A stretch of 64,000 nt of DNA, from contig OX388350.1 in the NCBI GenBank assembly GCA_947579665.1, forward strand, positions 28,863,393 to 28,927,392. Direction: 5' to 3'. Shown piece by piece: positions 1 through 12,217 of this stretch. This DNA comes from Sympetrum striolatum. Taxonomy: Eukaryota > Arthropoda > Insecta > Odonata > Libellulidae. A program made the translations under genes and the position numbers. Every line of letters begins with the position of its first letter. Positions within the stretch are counted from its first letter, which is position 1. The notes beneath the pieces are model-generated. The model did no database searches. It worked only from the letters and a program-made list of their open reading frames with translations, and had not been told where the DNA came from.

Positions 1-574
1 ACTATTATCCATTTTTTGTGCCTCCATTTTTTTACAACCTGCAGCCAGGATAAAGGTAGTGGAAACGTGTAGGGGTGGTAATCCTACTTATCTCTCATCT
101 GAGCTTCCGATCGGCGCTATCCATTCGACCCTGAAAACTGGCAGGGTCGCCGTTGCGGTTGCGAGGGACGGATGGTGAAGAGGAAAAAAGTGTGGCTCTT
201 AGATCTCAAGATTATGGAGAATCGGACAAAAAATCCCCATTATGAGAATCGCCCGTTTTCCTCCGCCCTCGGCGACAGTGGAAAAATCTTTCCTGGAAAG
301 TCAGGTCAGAGAGCGTTGTGTGTCAGGTAGCGTGGGAAAGATTAGGGCTAGGCTTCCTTACCCGGAAACCCTCAACGTTATTAATGCAAGGTGCAGTGTC
401 ACCCTAAGAAGCGATTGCTGGTAAAGAAGTATCCCAAGGGTGTTGAAATGGATAATAAATGACTTATTGCGATTGGTAGGAGATGAAAGATTGTTTAATG
501 GGGCAAGACCCCCTACTATGGATTATTTCTTCAGCAAAGGTGATCAAAGTTAAATTGATGGTTTACATAAAAAC
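1..574. other. Intergenic/intronic stretch, no gene seen
   Basis: No recognisable protein, RNA gene or transposon end. The only structure is a small hairpin at 126-149 with 8-bp arms CGACCCTG and CAGGGTCG around an 8-base loop. GC content is somewhat higher in 90-180 and 240-400 than in the DNA that follows. Confidence 0.6.
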
Positions 575-777
575 TACTATGTTCAAAAAGTTCCCGAACT
601 TATTTTTCCCCCTCGGAAACGCCGAGCAGGAGAAATATAAATTTCTAGTGGTAGGTAGGTAGGTGGTAGATAGCTATACCCACAATATGTGGCGCTATCT
701 ACTACCAGAATTTTAAGTTTCTCCTGCTTGGCGTTTTCGAGGGAAAAAATAAGTTCGGGAACTTTTTGAACGTAGTA
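575..777. mobile_element. Fold-back miniature element with mariner-like ends
   Basis: A long inverted repeat about 200 bp across. Both arms begin TACTAYGTTCAAAAAGTTCC when read inward (left from 575, right from 777), and continue through a shared block containing the motif AGCAGGAGAAA. The arms stay similar almost to the centre, where GGTGGTAGATAGC and its complement face each other. TA at 575-576 and TA at 776-777 are consistent with a Tc1/mariner TA target duplication. There is no coding capacity, so this would be a non-autonomous element (MITE) or a fold-back derivative. Family assignment rests only on the style of the ends and the TA flanks. Confidence 0.75.
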
Positions 778-1167
778 ATTACCTTAGACATTGAATAGCC
801 TTTTACTCATTGATTGAGGACAGCGTATATTTGACGATTAATTACAATTACTGACTAAAATTTGTCTTGATTGGTTCCATAGTTTTAATATCATGGTGTT
901 TATTTCGGAAAGTGACATCTGAAAAACGTTACATCCGGGACCTAGATAAATATTAGGAATGAATAAGAAGATATTATTTATCATAGCAACTAATGCTATG
1001 CAATCTATTGTTTATTTCTAATATTCTATTACAATTTTCACTAATGTTACTGAATTAATTACAAATTTACAAAGTATTTGTTTGAATAATTTCGCCAACG
1101 TGGATTTATTTGAATTCTTCTCAAAATTTGAAAGGGCATTAGTATCTAGAATGGTATAAATTAAGGA
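778..1167. other. AT-rich stretch, nothing recognised
   Basis: AT-rich DNA between the fold-back element and the first copy of the dispersed repeat. No open frame of note, no transposon ends and no regulatory cluster were seen. Confidence 0.6.
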
Positions 1168-1555
1168 AATTCTGATCCTGTTACCATACTATGATGAATA
1201 TACTATTTTCATTTGTCATGTGGTACAGGATAGAGAAAAATGTATCTTTCATTTTCTTTTGTCCCTGTCTTGATCATGGATGTGATGAAATGAAAGTACC
1301 GAGGTATGAGTGAATAATTACACTAATCAAGGTCTCTCCTTACGGAATACCAAGAAAAGTGTTACTCATAGAGTCATTGTGCTACACTTGCGTGGACATG
1401 TTCCGCCTATAGCGTACTCTACTCAGTGAGTAAAGCAATGGCAAACTACCTCACTCCTCATCCTGCCTAGTAAACCTCATTCCTCTCTGCAAGTTCTTAG
1501 TAGCTTATGGGAGAGGGGATGAAGTACCAACCGGCCTTTGGGCTGAATACCATAA
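1168..1555 (+). repeat. Dispersed repeat family A, copy 1
   Basis: Shares an extended, diverged match with 10,277-10,665 in the same orientation. The best conserved stretches are AGAGTCATTGT, a block containing CTACCTCACTCCTCATCCTG (starting near 1,445), and ATGAAGTACCAACC near the 3' end. Length is about 390 bp in both copies. No protein can be read and no clear poly(A) or terminal repeat marks the ends, so the class is unknown; a SINE or LINE 3' region would fit. Boundaries are approximate. Confidence 0.7.
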
Positions 1556-3894
1556 AGACAAGGGAATTCAACTGTTTAGAACTGTATATAACTTTTGGAG
1601 TGTTTTTGCAATAAAAAAGCTATAAATTTAGGATCTCTTCCAATATATATCGTTATTTAAAGGTGTATTATGTTGTAAAAAGTATTACTAAAGTTATGAG
1701 AGTTACATCGTATAGCCTTTTAAGCATTCATTTCTACACGGAACTGTTTAACACTTCCGCAGGCATAAACCGCTCAAGATGGCCGTAAAAGCCTGTCTCG
1801 AGACGTAATGCCATCTTAATAACGATTCGGAGCGCCTTAAATCCGGTCCGCGGGAGCATTCGCGTGGAAGATCAGAATAAATAACATCAAAGCGAAGAAT
1901 CCGCGAACTTATGAATGGCGATTTTTCTCATTCTCCCCTCGACACGCTCCGTGCGTCTTGCACCTCGACTCAGCGGGTGCTAAACCCGAGATAAAATAGA
2001 ATCCGAGAAAATTATTCCCGGTACAAAGGGCTTCGAGAACAGAAAAAACACGGGGTGAGAATTATGCACTCCGAAATAACAACTTGCCAAGCCGAGCGGC
2101 CCCATATTTTCCCCTCAAACGCGTTCCCGGAAAAAGAAGCGCATTAAAGCCCTCGCAAAGTAAAGCGTTGAGTTTTTGCTCCGCTTCCTCCTCGCCTTCA
2201 TTTTTCGCAGCAAGAATGACGAGATAATGGAGTCGAAGATGGAGGCGACTGTGGCTCCCCGCGGTGTCTAGATCCAAAACTATTAGTCACACCTGTTGCG
2301 CGAGCGAAGAGAGATCGAATAAAAAAAAGAAGAATGCGAAGCGATGCGGCGGCGTCGGGATTTAGAACTCGCGACCCTTTGTTGAGAGAGCCTTTCAGAG
2401 GGAAAAAGGCTCTTGTGTTGCTGCGTCTAACTCCATTTGGAGACGCACTTCGCAGCTCTTTGTGGGGACCGCATTCTAAGCAACCGAACTCGAAGATGTC
2501 TCGAGGTGAACGGGTCTTCTTCCTTTTATACGATCCGAATATACGGACCTATTCCGAGGCCGAAGAATCCCTAAAGATGAGTTTAGAGGGATTTAGATTT
2601 TCCGAACGGGATTTACATGGCCTTGCGTCATGGTTGAGGCTCTTTCAAGTGTCACATACTAAAGATAAATGACGAGGAAAGATATTACTGCTTTCGTTGG
2701 CTAAATCTCGCCGAGAAATGAATGTGGATTAGGATAATTCCTTTATCCTGATAGATTGCCTTTGAAGCTATTACGTCTGCTATTTTTGTTTAGGCGGGTT
2801 TTAGTCGCTGCTTCAAGGAACATTATCACTACTAGTTGATTTGTTTCCCTTACTATGTATTCCAGAAGGAATCCCCATGAACTCGGGGTAAAGTTTGAAT
2901 GTTTTAGTTTAAAGGGATACTACTGTATCGTCTCAGACTAGGCTTATGCTGAATTTAGAACGGCACTTTCAACAGTTGTATTTAAAGAGAAACTCTTCTT
3001 GAAATTAATTTGTCGTCATCTCACAATAACCTGTTGTAATCAATGCAATATAGAGATTAGGTTTTATCACTTACATTTTTATATCGTGCATTTATGTATA
3101 TTTTTGTTTTATATGGACATGAATTTCGAGCTCATTCTGTTGTTAGGCTGAACAGAGTATTCGGTGTTTTCTAACTCGACAACGGGTACTCAGATGTATC
3201 GATCAACTGGATGCAGGTAAAGATACAAGAAGCATATATGCAAAGAAATTAATCCATTTGAATTGGCGAAAGGGTGTAAAAATCACGGTTTTTCTTAGAA
3301 GAATTTGAATAGATATACTTAATGAAGTAGTAAGAATCAAGGGTGTATAACTTTAATTTCTCTTTTATGCCAGTTACATAAAAAATCCAAGGAGTTCAAT
3401 GTATAAATGCCGTAAATGACCTTTGAGATGATAGAGTTGATAATAATAGAATTCTGAAATTCAGAAACCCCTGCAAACAGACTGTAAGTTATAATAGCAC
3501 TTCATTGGTTTCCCAACTGATTGTAATTTAACTCAATTTCACATCCCACGTCTTTTTAATTTAATAATATAATACATATTTATTGAATTAGAATATCATA
3601 ATCCAGAAAAAGGTTACCTTTTTTCATGCTATATTGGCCATATGCTATTTTTAAAATCTAACATTTCAAGATACAACCGTACATAGCGTAAAATGTTAAA
3701 ATTGCACGTCATTATGTAACATGCATTACATACACAATTATATGTTACAGTAATGTAAAACCCGCATTCTACTGTTAAAATATGAATTTTTTGGTCCTGC
3801 AAAATAAATACTTCCTTGTAAGCAGGTTCCCGATAAGTATTCTATTGCAGAGTTTTAAAAGATAACATAATTAACCTCTGCATTAAGATAGAAC
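1556..3894. other. Stretch with a GC-richer block, no gene identified
   Basis: Base composition rises between about 1,760 and 2,500 (CG dinucleotides, CCGCGG), then returns to AT-rich. Open frames there (one of 112 codons at 2,334-2,672, one of 71 codons on the minus strand) resemble no family I know. On the minus strand near 2,352-2,380 the sequence resembles the T-arm half of a tRNA (GTCGCGAGTTCTAAATCCCG), probably a relic of a tRNA-derived repeat. From 2,700 to 3,894 nothing was recognised. Confidence 0.5.
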
Positions 3895-3922
3895 CATAGA
3901 GTAACTATATAGTTACTCTATG
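3895..3922. repeat. Perfect 28-bp palindrome
   Basis: CATAGAGTAACTAT is followed directly by its exact reverse complement, giving a 14-bp stem with no loop. It could be a cruciform-prone site or the two ends of an excised element. No function can be assigned. Confidence 0.85.
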
Positions 3923-6412
3923 ATAGAACAATGAATAAAAATCAGTTAGCATATAATCGTGTATCTCATAAGTTATACCGATGTGATGTTAAAGTTAATC
4001 TAATTATGCAATCAGAAAATCAGATCTATTTTCCTAATATTTTGGATTCCCAAGTATTATAATAAAGGTCGAGCCAGCCCATAAAAACGGTCTAATTTAG
4101 TATAATTCTCCTCTAGTAAGCTTAATATTTCCTAATTTATTCAGCCATAATTTCCAGTCGTTCTGAATGGGGCCCATTGTCTCGTGAACACATATTTGTG
4201 CCAGGGAGCACGCGTTGTGCTCGCGTAGATAAGTTGTGTATCTGTTTGCTCAGCACGTTCCGAGAGAAGTTCCGAGGAGACTCCGGGAAATAACCCGGCG
4301 AATGAAGAAACACGGGCACACATTGACGGCAAATAAATAGTTTCTCGAGTTAGGCGGAATAAACCTTCCGGGAATACGAAATCCTTTGACCTATTAATAC
4401 CGGGAATCCGAAGTTTTGTCCGGGTGGCATTTCGACCACGGCGTAATCATCGGGCGGAACCATTTTTCCTTGATAGAAAAAGGGCAGGAAAAACCCACTT
4501 TGTACTCAACCGTGACCCCTTAAGTGAAAGACAGGTGTGCAGCGTTCCATTATAGCATAATGCCGTTCCGAGAATATGAATCGCTGTTAAGTTTGTGGGG
4601 ATATTATTCACTTTCCGGATATATACAATCACCGGTAATTTTAATTACACGGCAGTTAAACTCCTCCACGAATTCCCAGGGTAGGTGATCGTCTTGCCTT
4701 TCGGGCCGCGTGCTTTAATTAACACGTGAGGGGCAATTAAAACGCCTTCTCGGATATGAAATAGTTGTCACGAGTACGGGAAGGCATTACTTAGCGACTG
4801 CAAGGGATGTTTACGAGATTAAAAGATTAGGCTGGAGTGCAATTTGAGAGGGGCTCAATTTTGGGGTTCATTTTCTTCGGTTCTTAATTGCAAGGGGCTG
4901 TATTTCGATCCGGATATTCACGTGAGATTACGCTTGCATCTCTTGTCGAATATGGAACGAATCTTAAGCACTTCATTTTACATTTTGAAGTTAACTTTAC
5001 TTCCTATCATGTGGAACCTTTAAGTGCTTGTGCTTCTTAAGTTGAATTAGATTATGAGAGAGTTCATGAAGTATCTTCGAGAGATTGGATACCACGTCTG
5101 AAAGTCCGTTTGCAGACTGTTGGCAGTTACATCTCCATCGTAGCAATACCATTATATTGATATAAAATTTCTGTTTTCATCATTCGACGCTTGATATATC
5201 TATGTCAACCTGTCCTTAACGTTTCTATGATGCCAACTATATAGGAGAAAAATTTAAAAAACATATGATAATCGATCATTGTCATGGTACTCAGCTAGAA
5301 GGATTGATACGAAAATTCCCTTGCGAATGAGTTGAAGCTTAATTCCTCATCGTTGAATCCAGACACGTTTCATTTACGCAAGTCTTCTGATATACCAGTA
5401 ATTGTTTAAACCGACCAATCCAAGAACAAAAAAAATCTTCTAGATATTAAGTGAAAAAAATTTCAATAAATAGAGGAGGGAATTCTTTTTACGGAAAATG
5501 TTCAGCATTTTTATTACTTTTGTCGAATTCTTGCACTCGCATGATCGAACCTGGTAGTTGTTCAAATTAGTAGGATTCTAAGCCATCGCACGTAATGGTC
5601 AATGCACTCTGTAATTAGAAACGATATTTCACGTAATTGACTTCAAAACCTCGCCGAATTTCCAAGGTTAGGCCACCGTTTTAATTGAAAAAGAAATCAC
5701 GCAGTGCTCAACGGAAGGTTCCTACTGAATAAATTGTTTTAGCGGCAATTATCAACAGTTCCCTGACGAACCCCATTCAAAGGGAAATTGCGGCCAATCG
5801 TATTATCCTCGCCACGGTGTGGGCGAAACGGAAGACTTCCGCTCTTCCCCGGCCTAAGCACCGATTCCGGATCCAATAATCACCCAGCTTCCACCACGCC
5901 TCCCGAGGTCACCGCAATTAACCATTATTTTCGATGTTTTTCCGATATTTTTTCCGCCATTTTTTCCCCATTTTTTTCGGGAGTACCTCTTAATCAGCTG
6001 CCCCCCTGTCTCCCTTACCTGCAACCGCTCCTAATCTCCCGACAAATTATTCCCCGCTTCAAATCTCCCACGAAATCTTCCCTGGAGAAAGAATAGGCGC
6101 TAGACCCATGATCATCGGACGTGTCATAACTAACAATCGGCTAATCTCCGGCTAATGTATTCCTTCTGGAGATGACTCGGCGATTGCGAGCGGACCATAA
6201 GGCCTTCTTTCCCATCATTTCTTGCGCGGGCAGGTGTCTTTCCAGGCGAAAACTCCTCCCTCGAGAGCTTCCGCCGCCGACCTCCGAATTACCCATAATT
6301 TCGTATCGTCTACCGGCTTCCGCGCTCTTAGTGCGTGTGGGAGCGCGTGGCGAGGCCCCCGTTTGACCGCCGGTAAAATGGCGCCCTCGCGGGAAAGTGT
6401 GCTTGGGTTTTA
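3923..6412. other. No gene seen; GC-richer pyrimidine block at its end
   Basis: From 3,923 to 5,760 the sequence is AT-rich to moderate with no recognisable protein, RNA or repeat. From about 5,760 to 6,410 it becomes GC-richer. At 5,930-6,070 the plus strand is strongly C/T-biased. Overlapping open frames of 60-100 codons here have the composition of translated pyrimidine-rich noncoding DNA and show no conserved domain. Confidence 0.5.
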
Positions 6413-6527
6413 GGATATTTGCGTTCCAGACAATTGCGTCCCTCGATTAAGACAATTGCGTCCGGGATATTTGAGTCCTTATGACTTTTGTGTCCCTAGG
6501 ACGCAATTGTCTGGGTCGCAAAAGTCC
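6413..6527. mobile_element. 115-bp fold-back (MITE-like) repeat
   Basis: The two ends are inverted copies: GGATATTTGCGTTCCAGACA reading in from 6,413 and GGACTTTTGCGACCCAGACA reading in from 6,527, both continuing ATTGCGTCC. The core motif GACAATTGCGTCC occurs directly at 6,429-6,441 and 6,451-6,463 and inverted at 6,499-6,511. GGATATTTG-type words also recur inside. No coding capacity and no convincing target duplication were found, so the superfamily is unknown. Confidence 0.65.
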
Positions 6528-7542
6528 GCACAGGAGTTCTTGTCCCCTCAGACGTCGACCTCCCGTCCTTCGCTGAGATCACGGCCTGCATATTTATGCA
6601 CCTGTAATCTATGTTTTAGTTTCACTCTTGCGTGCGACGGAAAAGAAGGAAGAAGTGGTCTCATTTTAAATTCATCTCGCTTTCCCAAGACGGAGGCATG
6701 GGATTATTATTTTCTCAAGGCGGCTGGAATGTAAGTACGTTTCCTGTGGGCAGGAGGGATTTTTTTTCAGTGGGTGCGAGGGCTTAAAAGGATATGAATT
6801 ATAGAGGCTGAGAATCGAATAATTTAATTTATATGTAATGAATAGAAAAAGTTATGTATTAATAATTGAATTATTTGAATAATATCTGCTTAACTATGAA
6901 TGTAAAATTTATAAAATCCATTGCGTTTTTTAGAATTATTTCAATATATAGCTTGGTTTCTCTCTTCGTGATTTCTTACAGCCCCTTTTACTGATAACAT
7001 GTTCTTATAAATCCATCTACTTTTATTTTTTCTTCAGTTCTTGAAAGTATCGGAATAATAAGTTTGAAAATAAGTATTGGAAATCAGTGAGTTTACCAGT
7101 ATAGATAAATTTAGTTATCATGATATACTATCATCATTGCATTTCTAACAACTTTAGGTTATGAAATAATAAGTTATGCCAATTTCATTTTTTCAACTAC
7201 GAGGAAACTCGTGTACCAAAATTGAGGCATAGATTATCTCATTTCTAATGGGTTTTCTTACACTCGTTTTAAGGTCGTCAATATGAAATGTCCATTACAT
7301 GAAATTGCCATCGCAAACTTTTTTCAGGTGTAAGAGTTGCAATCATGTGAGCCTTTAAATTGTAACAATTAATCCTGAATAACTCCTTCAAACAAGATTT
7401 TACTTACTGGAATTTAAATTGAATTATAATCTCCATATCTAAGGTATAAAGATAAATTCTTTCTGGTATGGTAATGTTTTCATCTTACATTTACTACGAG
7501 TTACACCTTGTTCTTTCATATGACTAGAATCATTTATCTTAG
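6528..7542. other. AT-rich stretch, nothing recognised
   Basis: No gene or repeat recognised. The first 200 bp continue the GC-richer block; the rest is AT-rich with scattered short open frames. Confidence 0.6.
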
Positions 7543-7590
7543 CAGAATCATTTTGTTCTCATTTCTCCGAAAGAGAACGAAATGATTCTG
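7543..7590. repeat. Hairpin with 18-bp arms
   Basis: CAGAATCATTTTGTTCTC and the inverse of GAGAACGAAATGATTCTG pair over 18 bp with one mismatch (a G:T pair in RNA) around a 12-base loop. The arms are short for a microRNA precursor and no known miRNA seed was recognised. It may be a very short MITE or a chance palindrome. Confidence 0.6.
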
Positions 7591-7689
7591 TATGTCACCG
7601 TATGCTTTCAATCTATATTGTGGAAATGATATTTCTTGAGTAAAATGCTAGATTGAGTAAGGGAAATTAAATTAATCCCAGTGAGTAGC

Positions 7690-7745
7690 GAGTTCGGATC
7701 TGGTAAAAAGCTCCTGGGTTCGATTCCCTGAGGTATCCGAGGTTT
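7690..7745 (+). repeat. tRNA-like relic (B-box half)
   Basis: Contains GGGTTCGATTCCCTGAGG, a good match to a tRNA T-arm and pol III box B with a short paired stem. Upstream there is no good box A, acceptor stem or anticodon arm, so this is not a functional tRNA. It most likely derives from a tRNA-derived SINE. Confidence 0.35.
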
Positions 7746-10276
7746 GGCGAAATTATCTTAGCTGTCGAAGCACTTAAAGCAATACTGTTGCTCCTAATTC
7801 CAAGAAAAATTATTAAAGTGACTCGGAGGAAGAAAGATTTTCAAGAATTATCGCCAATAGTACTATTAAAGAATCGCAGAAACCAATTTGCAAGTATGAA
7901 ATCTATGTATTCCGAGTTCGGAGATTTTAATAAAATTATTAATTGATAGCATTTCCTCTAAATACCAACGAGGATGCTAATGGTATCATAAGGAGATAGG
8001 ATTCTCGAGGCCTAGAGCGAAACTATTTTGAAAGAGCCCATTTAAATTAATCGAATTTCTAATTTAATTGCTGTTTTCAGGCATGTGTTATTTCTCTAAA
8101 ACGCAGGGTAACAACTTTTGAAGCCACTCGTTAAGGTTCAGACAGGCGGATAGAGAGATAATGAGACCATCGCAATATAAAGACTTATTTTACTGTGTTT
8201 CAGACAAGCAAATTTGTGGATAAATTTTGATTGATCAATCCAATACACTTCCTCATGTCTGTTTCACTAAAAATAAACGCCCGGAATCCTTTTGTTGTAA
8301 TCTCTTTGAATCCTCTCTTTATACTCCTTTATATTCCAGATAGTTTCAATGGTAATTTTCACTGTAGGATCTCAAATGCTTCATCACCCAGAGGCTCGAA
8401 GTCCGCAGCGACTGCCCCCTCAGCTCCCCTTCAGATTGCTCTGCGTTGGAAAAGAAAATCCGAGGAAATGGAGAGAAAAAATGACAGAAAGCTGAATTGC
8501 AGACGTTAATAAAGGAGAGGTAAGCTGATGATTGTGAAAGTCACTCTAAAGATTACGGTATACTCTCTCATTTCTTCTCTTCTTCAACTCATCTGTCGTA
8601 TGCTGTTGTTTATGACACGAAGAAAAAAACGTGTTCGGACATGCGTTGAGTCTCAAACTTCTTTTAGCGTATGTACTCTTTTAGGGTATACTACTATATG
8701 TATTTTCATTTAAATGGGACTACATATATTCTCTACGTATGTACTAAATTATATATGTCTGCCTTACTTTGTACCATATTCGTTTGCGTGGTGATCCATA
8801 ACCATACGGTACTATGCAGTACTTTAATTGTTCTGTTCAATTAAATCAATTATTTCATAGACGTCTATTGGCAAACGGCAACAACGCGCAAAGTTTTGGC
8901 GCAGTTAAAAATTTAATAAGCAATCTAGGTTCTTCTGGGGTTTACACGTTATACTACCACTAAAGGTATTATTACTGTGATTTTTAGCATCATAGAACCG
9001 ATTAAGGATAAATTCTAGCCGCTTTTTTGCTCCTACTGTCGCTTCATTTCTTTATAGATTTTTACTCTCATATATTTTTTTACCTTTTTATCACGAACAT
9101 CGTCAGTATTGCTTGGCACTTCTCTTTGTCTTTCCTATACAATTCGCGCATCATATTTATACAGTAGTAATCATAACTGTTATAAGTAATTGAAACTTTT
9201 CACTTTTAACGTGATCGTGTGTCGGAAGTAAGCTAAGATACTGGAGGAAATCCAGCTAAATTACAATTAAGAATGTCCTCACTGAAGCTTTAATTCCACT
9301 GTCAAAGAAGTAGAAACTATGATGAAATTACATTAAAATATCTATGTGTGCCTTTACTTCATGATGATATTCCGTAACAAAAATTTGGTAGGCTTGAAAA
9401 TATTTATATATGCTATAACATAATGATTGTGACTAATTGCTTGATGATGCCAGGTATCGAAACCCCGTTACCCCGTTATTTACTATTATCGCGGAACTGT
9501 ATAAATAAATCTGCTTGAATTATTTCTCTCTTCTTACATAAATGCACGAGATTAGAGGATCTAATTTACAAGTTAAAAACGACGAAAAACATTCCACTTT
9601 ATTCCTTAACAGAAATTGTAAAAATGTCAAATTATATCATTGTTTGATGGCAAGTATGAATATCCCGCGATTTTCCCATAATTTATGGACGAAAATATTG
9701 CTAACGACCCATTTGCCCGAGTGAAGCAAAGTGACGAGAGTTTCGGAGGTGGATTTTCGAAATGTTTGGAATTCTTGGAACGCATCGTATTTACCAAATA
9801 CGAATACCTACGAGCTGACTTTTCAGACCCCGCGAAACCTTTTTTTTTTGGAAATCTGAAAAATTTGAAAATAATTTCCAAGGTTTGCGGAAGGAGCTAT
9901 ATATATGTACAGCGAGTTCGGCCGTTTATTTCCGCTAGAGCCCGGCGGATTTTCAGTCGGAGCACTAAACTTCAGCGTCCTTGAGAACGCTGGAGCGCCG
10001 AGATATTTAAGAAAAAAGTAATTTCAAGGCTTATGAATTCTGAAAAGTCATCTCTTCCGTCGAAAAAAATACGAAACGGAAATTACGATGTTCTGAGACC
10101 GATAATTTTGAGCCTCATATCCACTGCGTTGGATGAATGCAAAAAGCGGAATGGCAAAGGCCTCGGAGATGGGAAAAGATGAGAGAAGAAGACTTCGAAT
10201 TAAAATGCGAGAATAGCCTCTTCATTGCCTCATGATAAGTTGTTACAAACTTGGATTAACTTAACTTCTGCCTTCA
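7746..10276. other. AT-rich stretch, nothing firmly recognised
   Basis: No gene identified. An ATG-initiated open frame of 99 codons lies at 9,685-9,984 (plus strand) in a slightly GC-richer patch. Its product resembles no family I know, and no promoter or splice context supports it. At 8,390-8,480 there is a small GC-richer patch without further signal. Confidence 0.5.
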
Positions 10277-10665
10277 ATATCTGTTCCTACTACCTTATCC
10301 TGATGAATGGAATAATTTAAATTTTCCTTTTGGTAAAGGATAAAGAAAAATGTATTTTTCATATACTTGTGTCACAGTGTTCATCATGATGATATGAAAT
10401 ATACTGGAGTATGAGTGATACTAAATAGTGACACTAATTCAGGTCTCTCCTTATGGATTGCTAAGAAAACGGTTACTCCTAGAGTCATTGTTCTTCAGTT
10501 ACGTGGACATATTCGGGTTATAGCATTCTGGCTGGGAGAGGAAAGCAAATAAAACTACCTCACTCCTCATCCTGCCTAGTTGGCCTCATTCCCCCATCGT
10601 AGCTCTTGGTCGCTAATACTAGAGGGTATGAAGTACCAACCAGCCTTAGGACAGAATATATTTCA
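10277..10665 (+). repeat. Dispersed repeat family A, copy 2
   Basis: Second, same-strand copy of the repeat at 1,168-1,555. Alignable words include GGTCTCTCCTTA, AGAGTCATTGTTCT, CTACCTCACTCCTCATCCTG and ATGAAGTACCAACC. The copies differ by many substitutions and small indels, so they are old insertions or part of an old duplication. Confidence 0.7.
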
Positions 10666-10774
10666 CAATTCAATATCTTTGGATGTTAGTTTCTTGTACA
10701 GTGTTATGATACGTGAGTCTAAAACCATAAGCTTCCCAAGGAGAAAATGGAATGGAAAATGAAAAGGCTTGAAA

Positions 10775-10850
10775 ATACCTGACAAGTTCAGGACTCGAAC
10801 CAGGATCTAGTTGCCATTTGGGCCGTCCGGTATATCTAAACGTAAAAGTA
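10775..10850 (-). repeat. tRNA-like relic, minus strand
   Basis: Read on the minus strand, CCTGGTTCGAGTCCTG resembles a tRNA T-arm and box B. About 20 bases 5' of it lies GGACGGCCCAAATGGC, a poor box A. Stems do not form a full cloverleaf. Probably the head of a decayed tRNA-derived SINE. Confidence 0.35.
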
Positions 10851-12054
10851 AAATTTGTGACTGGAGCATTTTTATAGAAATACCGTTCATCAGGCGACTC
10901 GAGTAGATATCATTACAGAAATAAATGCTCCTAGTTTTTTGTCGGAGTATATATCAGGATCAGATAAATGCCTCAATTTTCTTCCATTCCACGGAAAACT
11001 TATTACAAGTGGGTGTTCCCTCCCGTGCATTTTTTCTTGAGAGACAGTTATGTTTGTTCATCCTAAAATCTATACTCAAGGAACTACATTTTTAAATTTC
11101 AGATGATATTTCTACGTAAGCTCTATCGAAGTATCTTATGATGAATTCGAAGTCGGACAAATTTGTGCAGTGGTCCTCGAATAGAGCTATCAAATTTGCT
11201 GTAATATTGCGACAGCTGTCCTGGCTCATCGTAAATTGAGTTATCAGATCCAGTTGAATGATTCAGTTTAGACATTTGATATTTTGGATCGATCAGATAA
11301 CTGATCCTATAAATCTGATGTGTCCAAGAACATCTTATTGGAAGAAAAAGAGTAAAATATTTAGCAATTTCCAGAATATTTTTTTTTATAGTCGACTAGT
11401 TTCGTCTAAAATCAGATATGTTCAGAAGACAAATATGTAGTGCATTATCACCTTTCCAATAAATTTTTTGTCTAAGGATATCTGATTTTAGATTAAACTA
11501 GTATTTTTTCAATCATATATCCTTCGTAAATTACTGTGTCTTACTCCTTTAGAACTGATCATATATTTCGATCAAGTTTAAGATGAATAATAATCCTTAC
11601 TGGGAACATCTAAATTCGGAATTTTTCATGAGTCAGAGTGAGAGTGGAAAAGCTAATATTGTTTGAAACAAAGAAAATGTCCTAAAGATAGAGAAACTCA
11701 TAGAAATTTTCTTACAGAGCTCATATCTGGAAAGTAGCACAGGTTATCTGTGACAATCTGCTAAGATCATTGAGGTGCTAAAAGTAGTGAAAATTTTTCA
11801 CATATTTCGCAAATTCAGGTAACTATTGACAATAGTTCTGCAAATTCTGCGAGGCCGCCATATTTTTCTTCCTGAATTTGACTAAACTTTAAGAGTAAAC
11901 AGGAAACGTATGCTAGCATCTAAGAGATAACATCAACTCATTGATCATGCTTTCTTCAAAGCAAGGGCATGCTGAACTTCTTGAAGCTCGCAGAGCAAAA
12001 GTGGAATATTACGAAACGAAAAAATGGCATAAAATATTGGTATACTATAATCCT
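10851..12054. other. AT-rich stretch with an inverted repeat
   Basis: No gene recognised. Besides the inverted repeat at 11,395-11,505 the segment is AT-rich with several words related to CAGATC/GATCTG near 11,240-11,330 that do not form a clear structure. Confidence 0.5.
11395..11505. repeat. Inverted repeat, arms about 37 bp
   Basis: CTAGTTTCGTCTAAAATCAG (from 11,396) faces its diverged inverse CTAGTTTAATCTAAAATCAG (read inward from about 11,504). The match continues through ATAT and AGACAAA. The loop is about 35 bp. Probably a small fold-back element; no target duplication could be defined. Confidence 0.55.
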
Positions 12055-12180
12055 ACCAAATATTAAAATACCGAGATGCTAAAGTACTGACATACTAAAA
12101 AGCTGAAATACTTAAAAACCGAATTGCTAAAATACTGAAATGCTAAAATCACACTAAATACTAAAGTACTGGAATATAAA
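12055..12180. repeat. Degenerate short tandem repeat (about 16-17 bp)
   Basis: Words of the type TGCTAAAATACTGAAA recur about every 16-17 bases with many substitutions. This is a decayed minisatellite-like tract with no coding signal. Confidence 0.5.
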
Positions 12181-12217
12181 AATTCTAGATCACATAGATT
12201 GATAATTAGACATAAAA

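Noticed and set aside
7543..7590. microRNA precursor
   Set aside because: Only 18-bp arms and no known seed; too short for a normal precursor.
9685..9984. 99-codon ATG frame
   Set aside because: T at -3, no recognisable product, and it includes a T-run translated as Phe. Not enough to call a gene.
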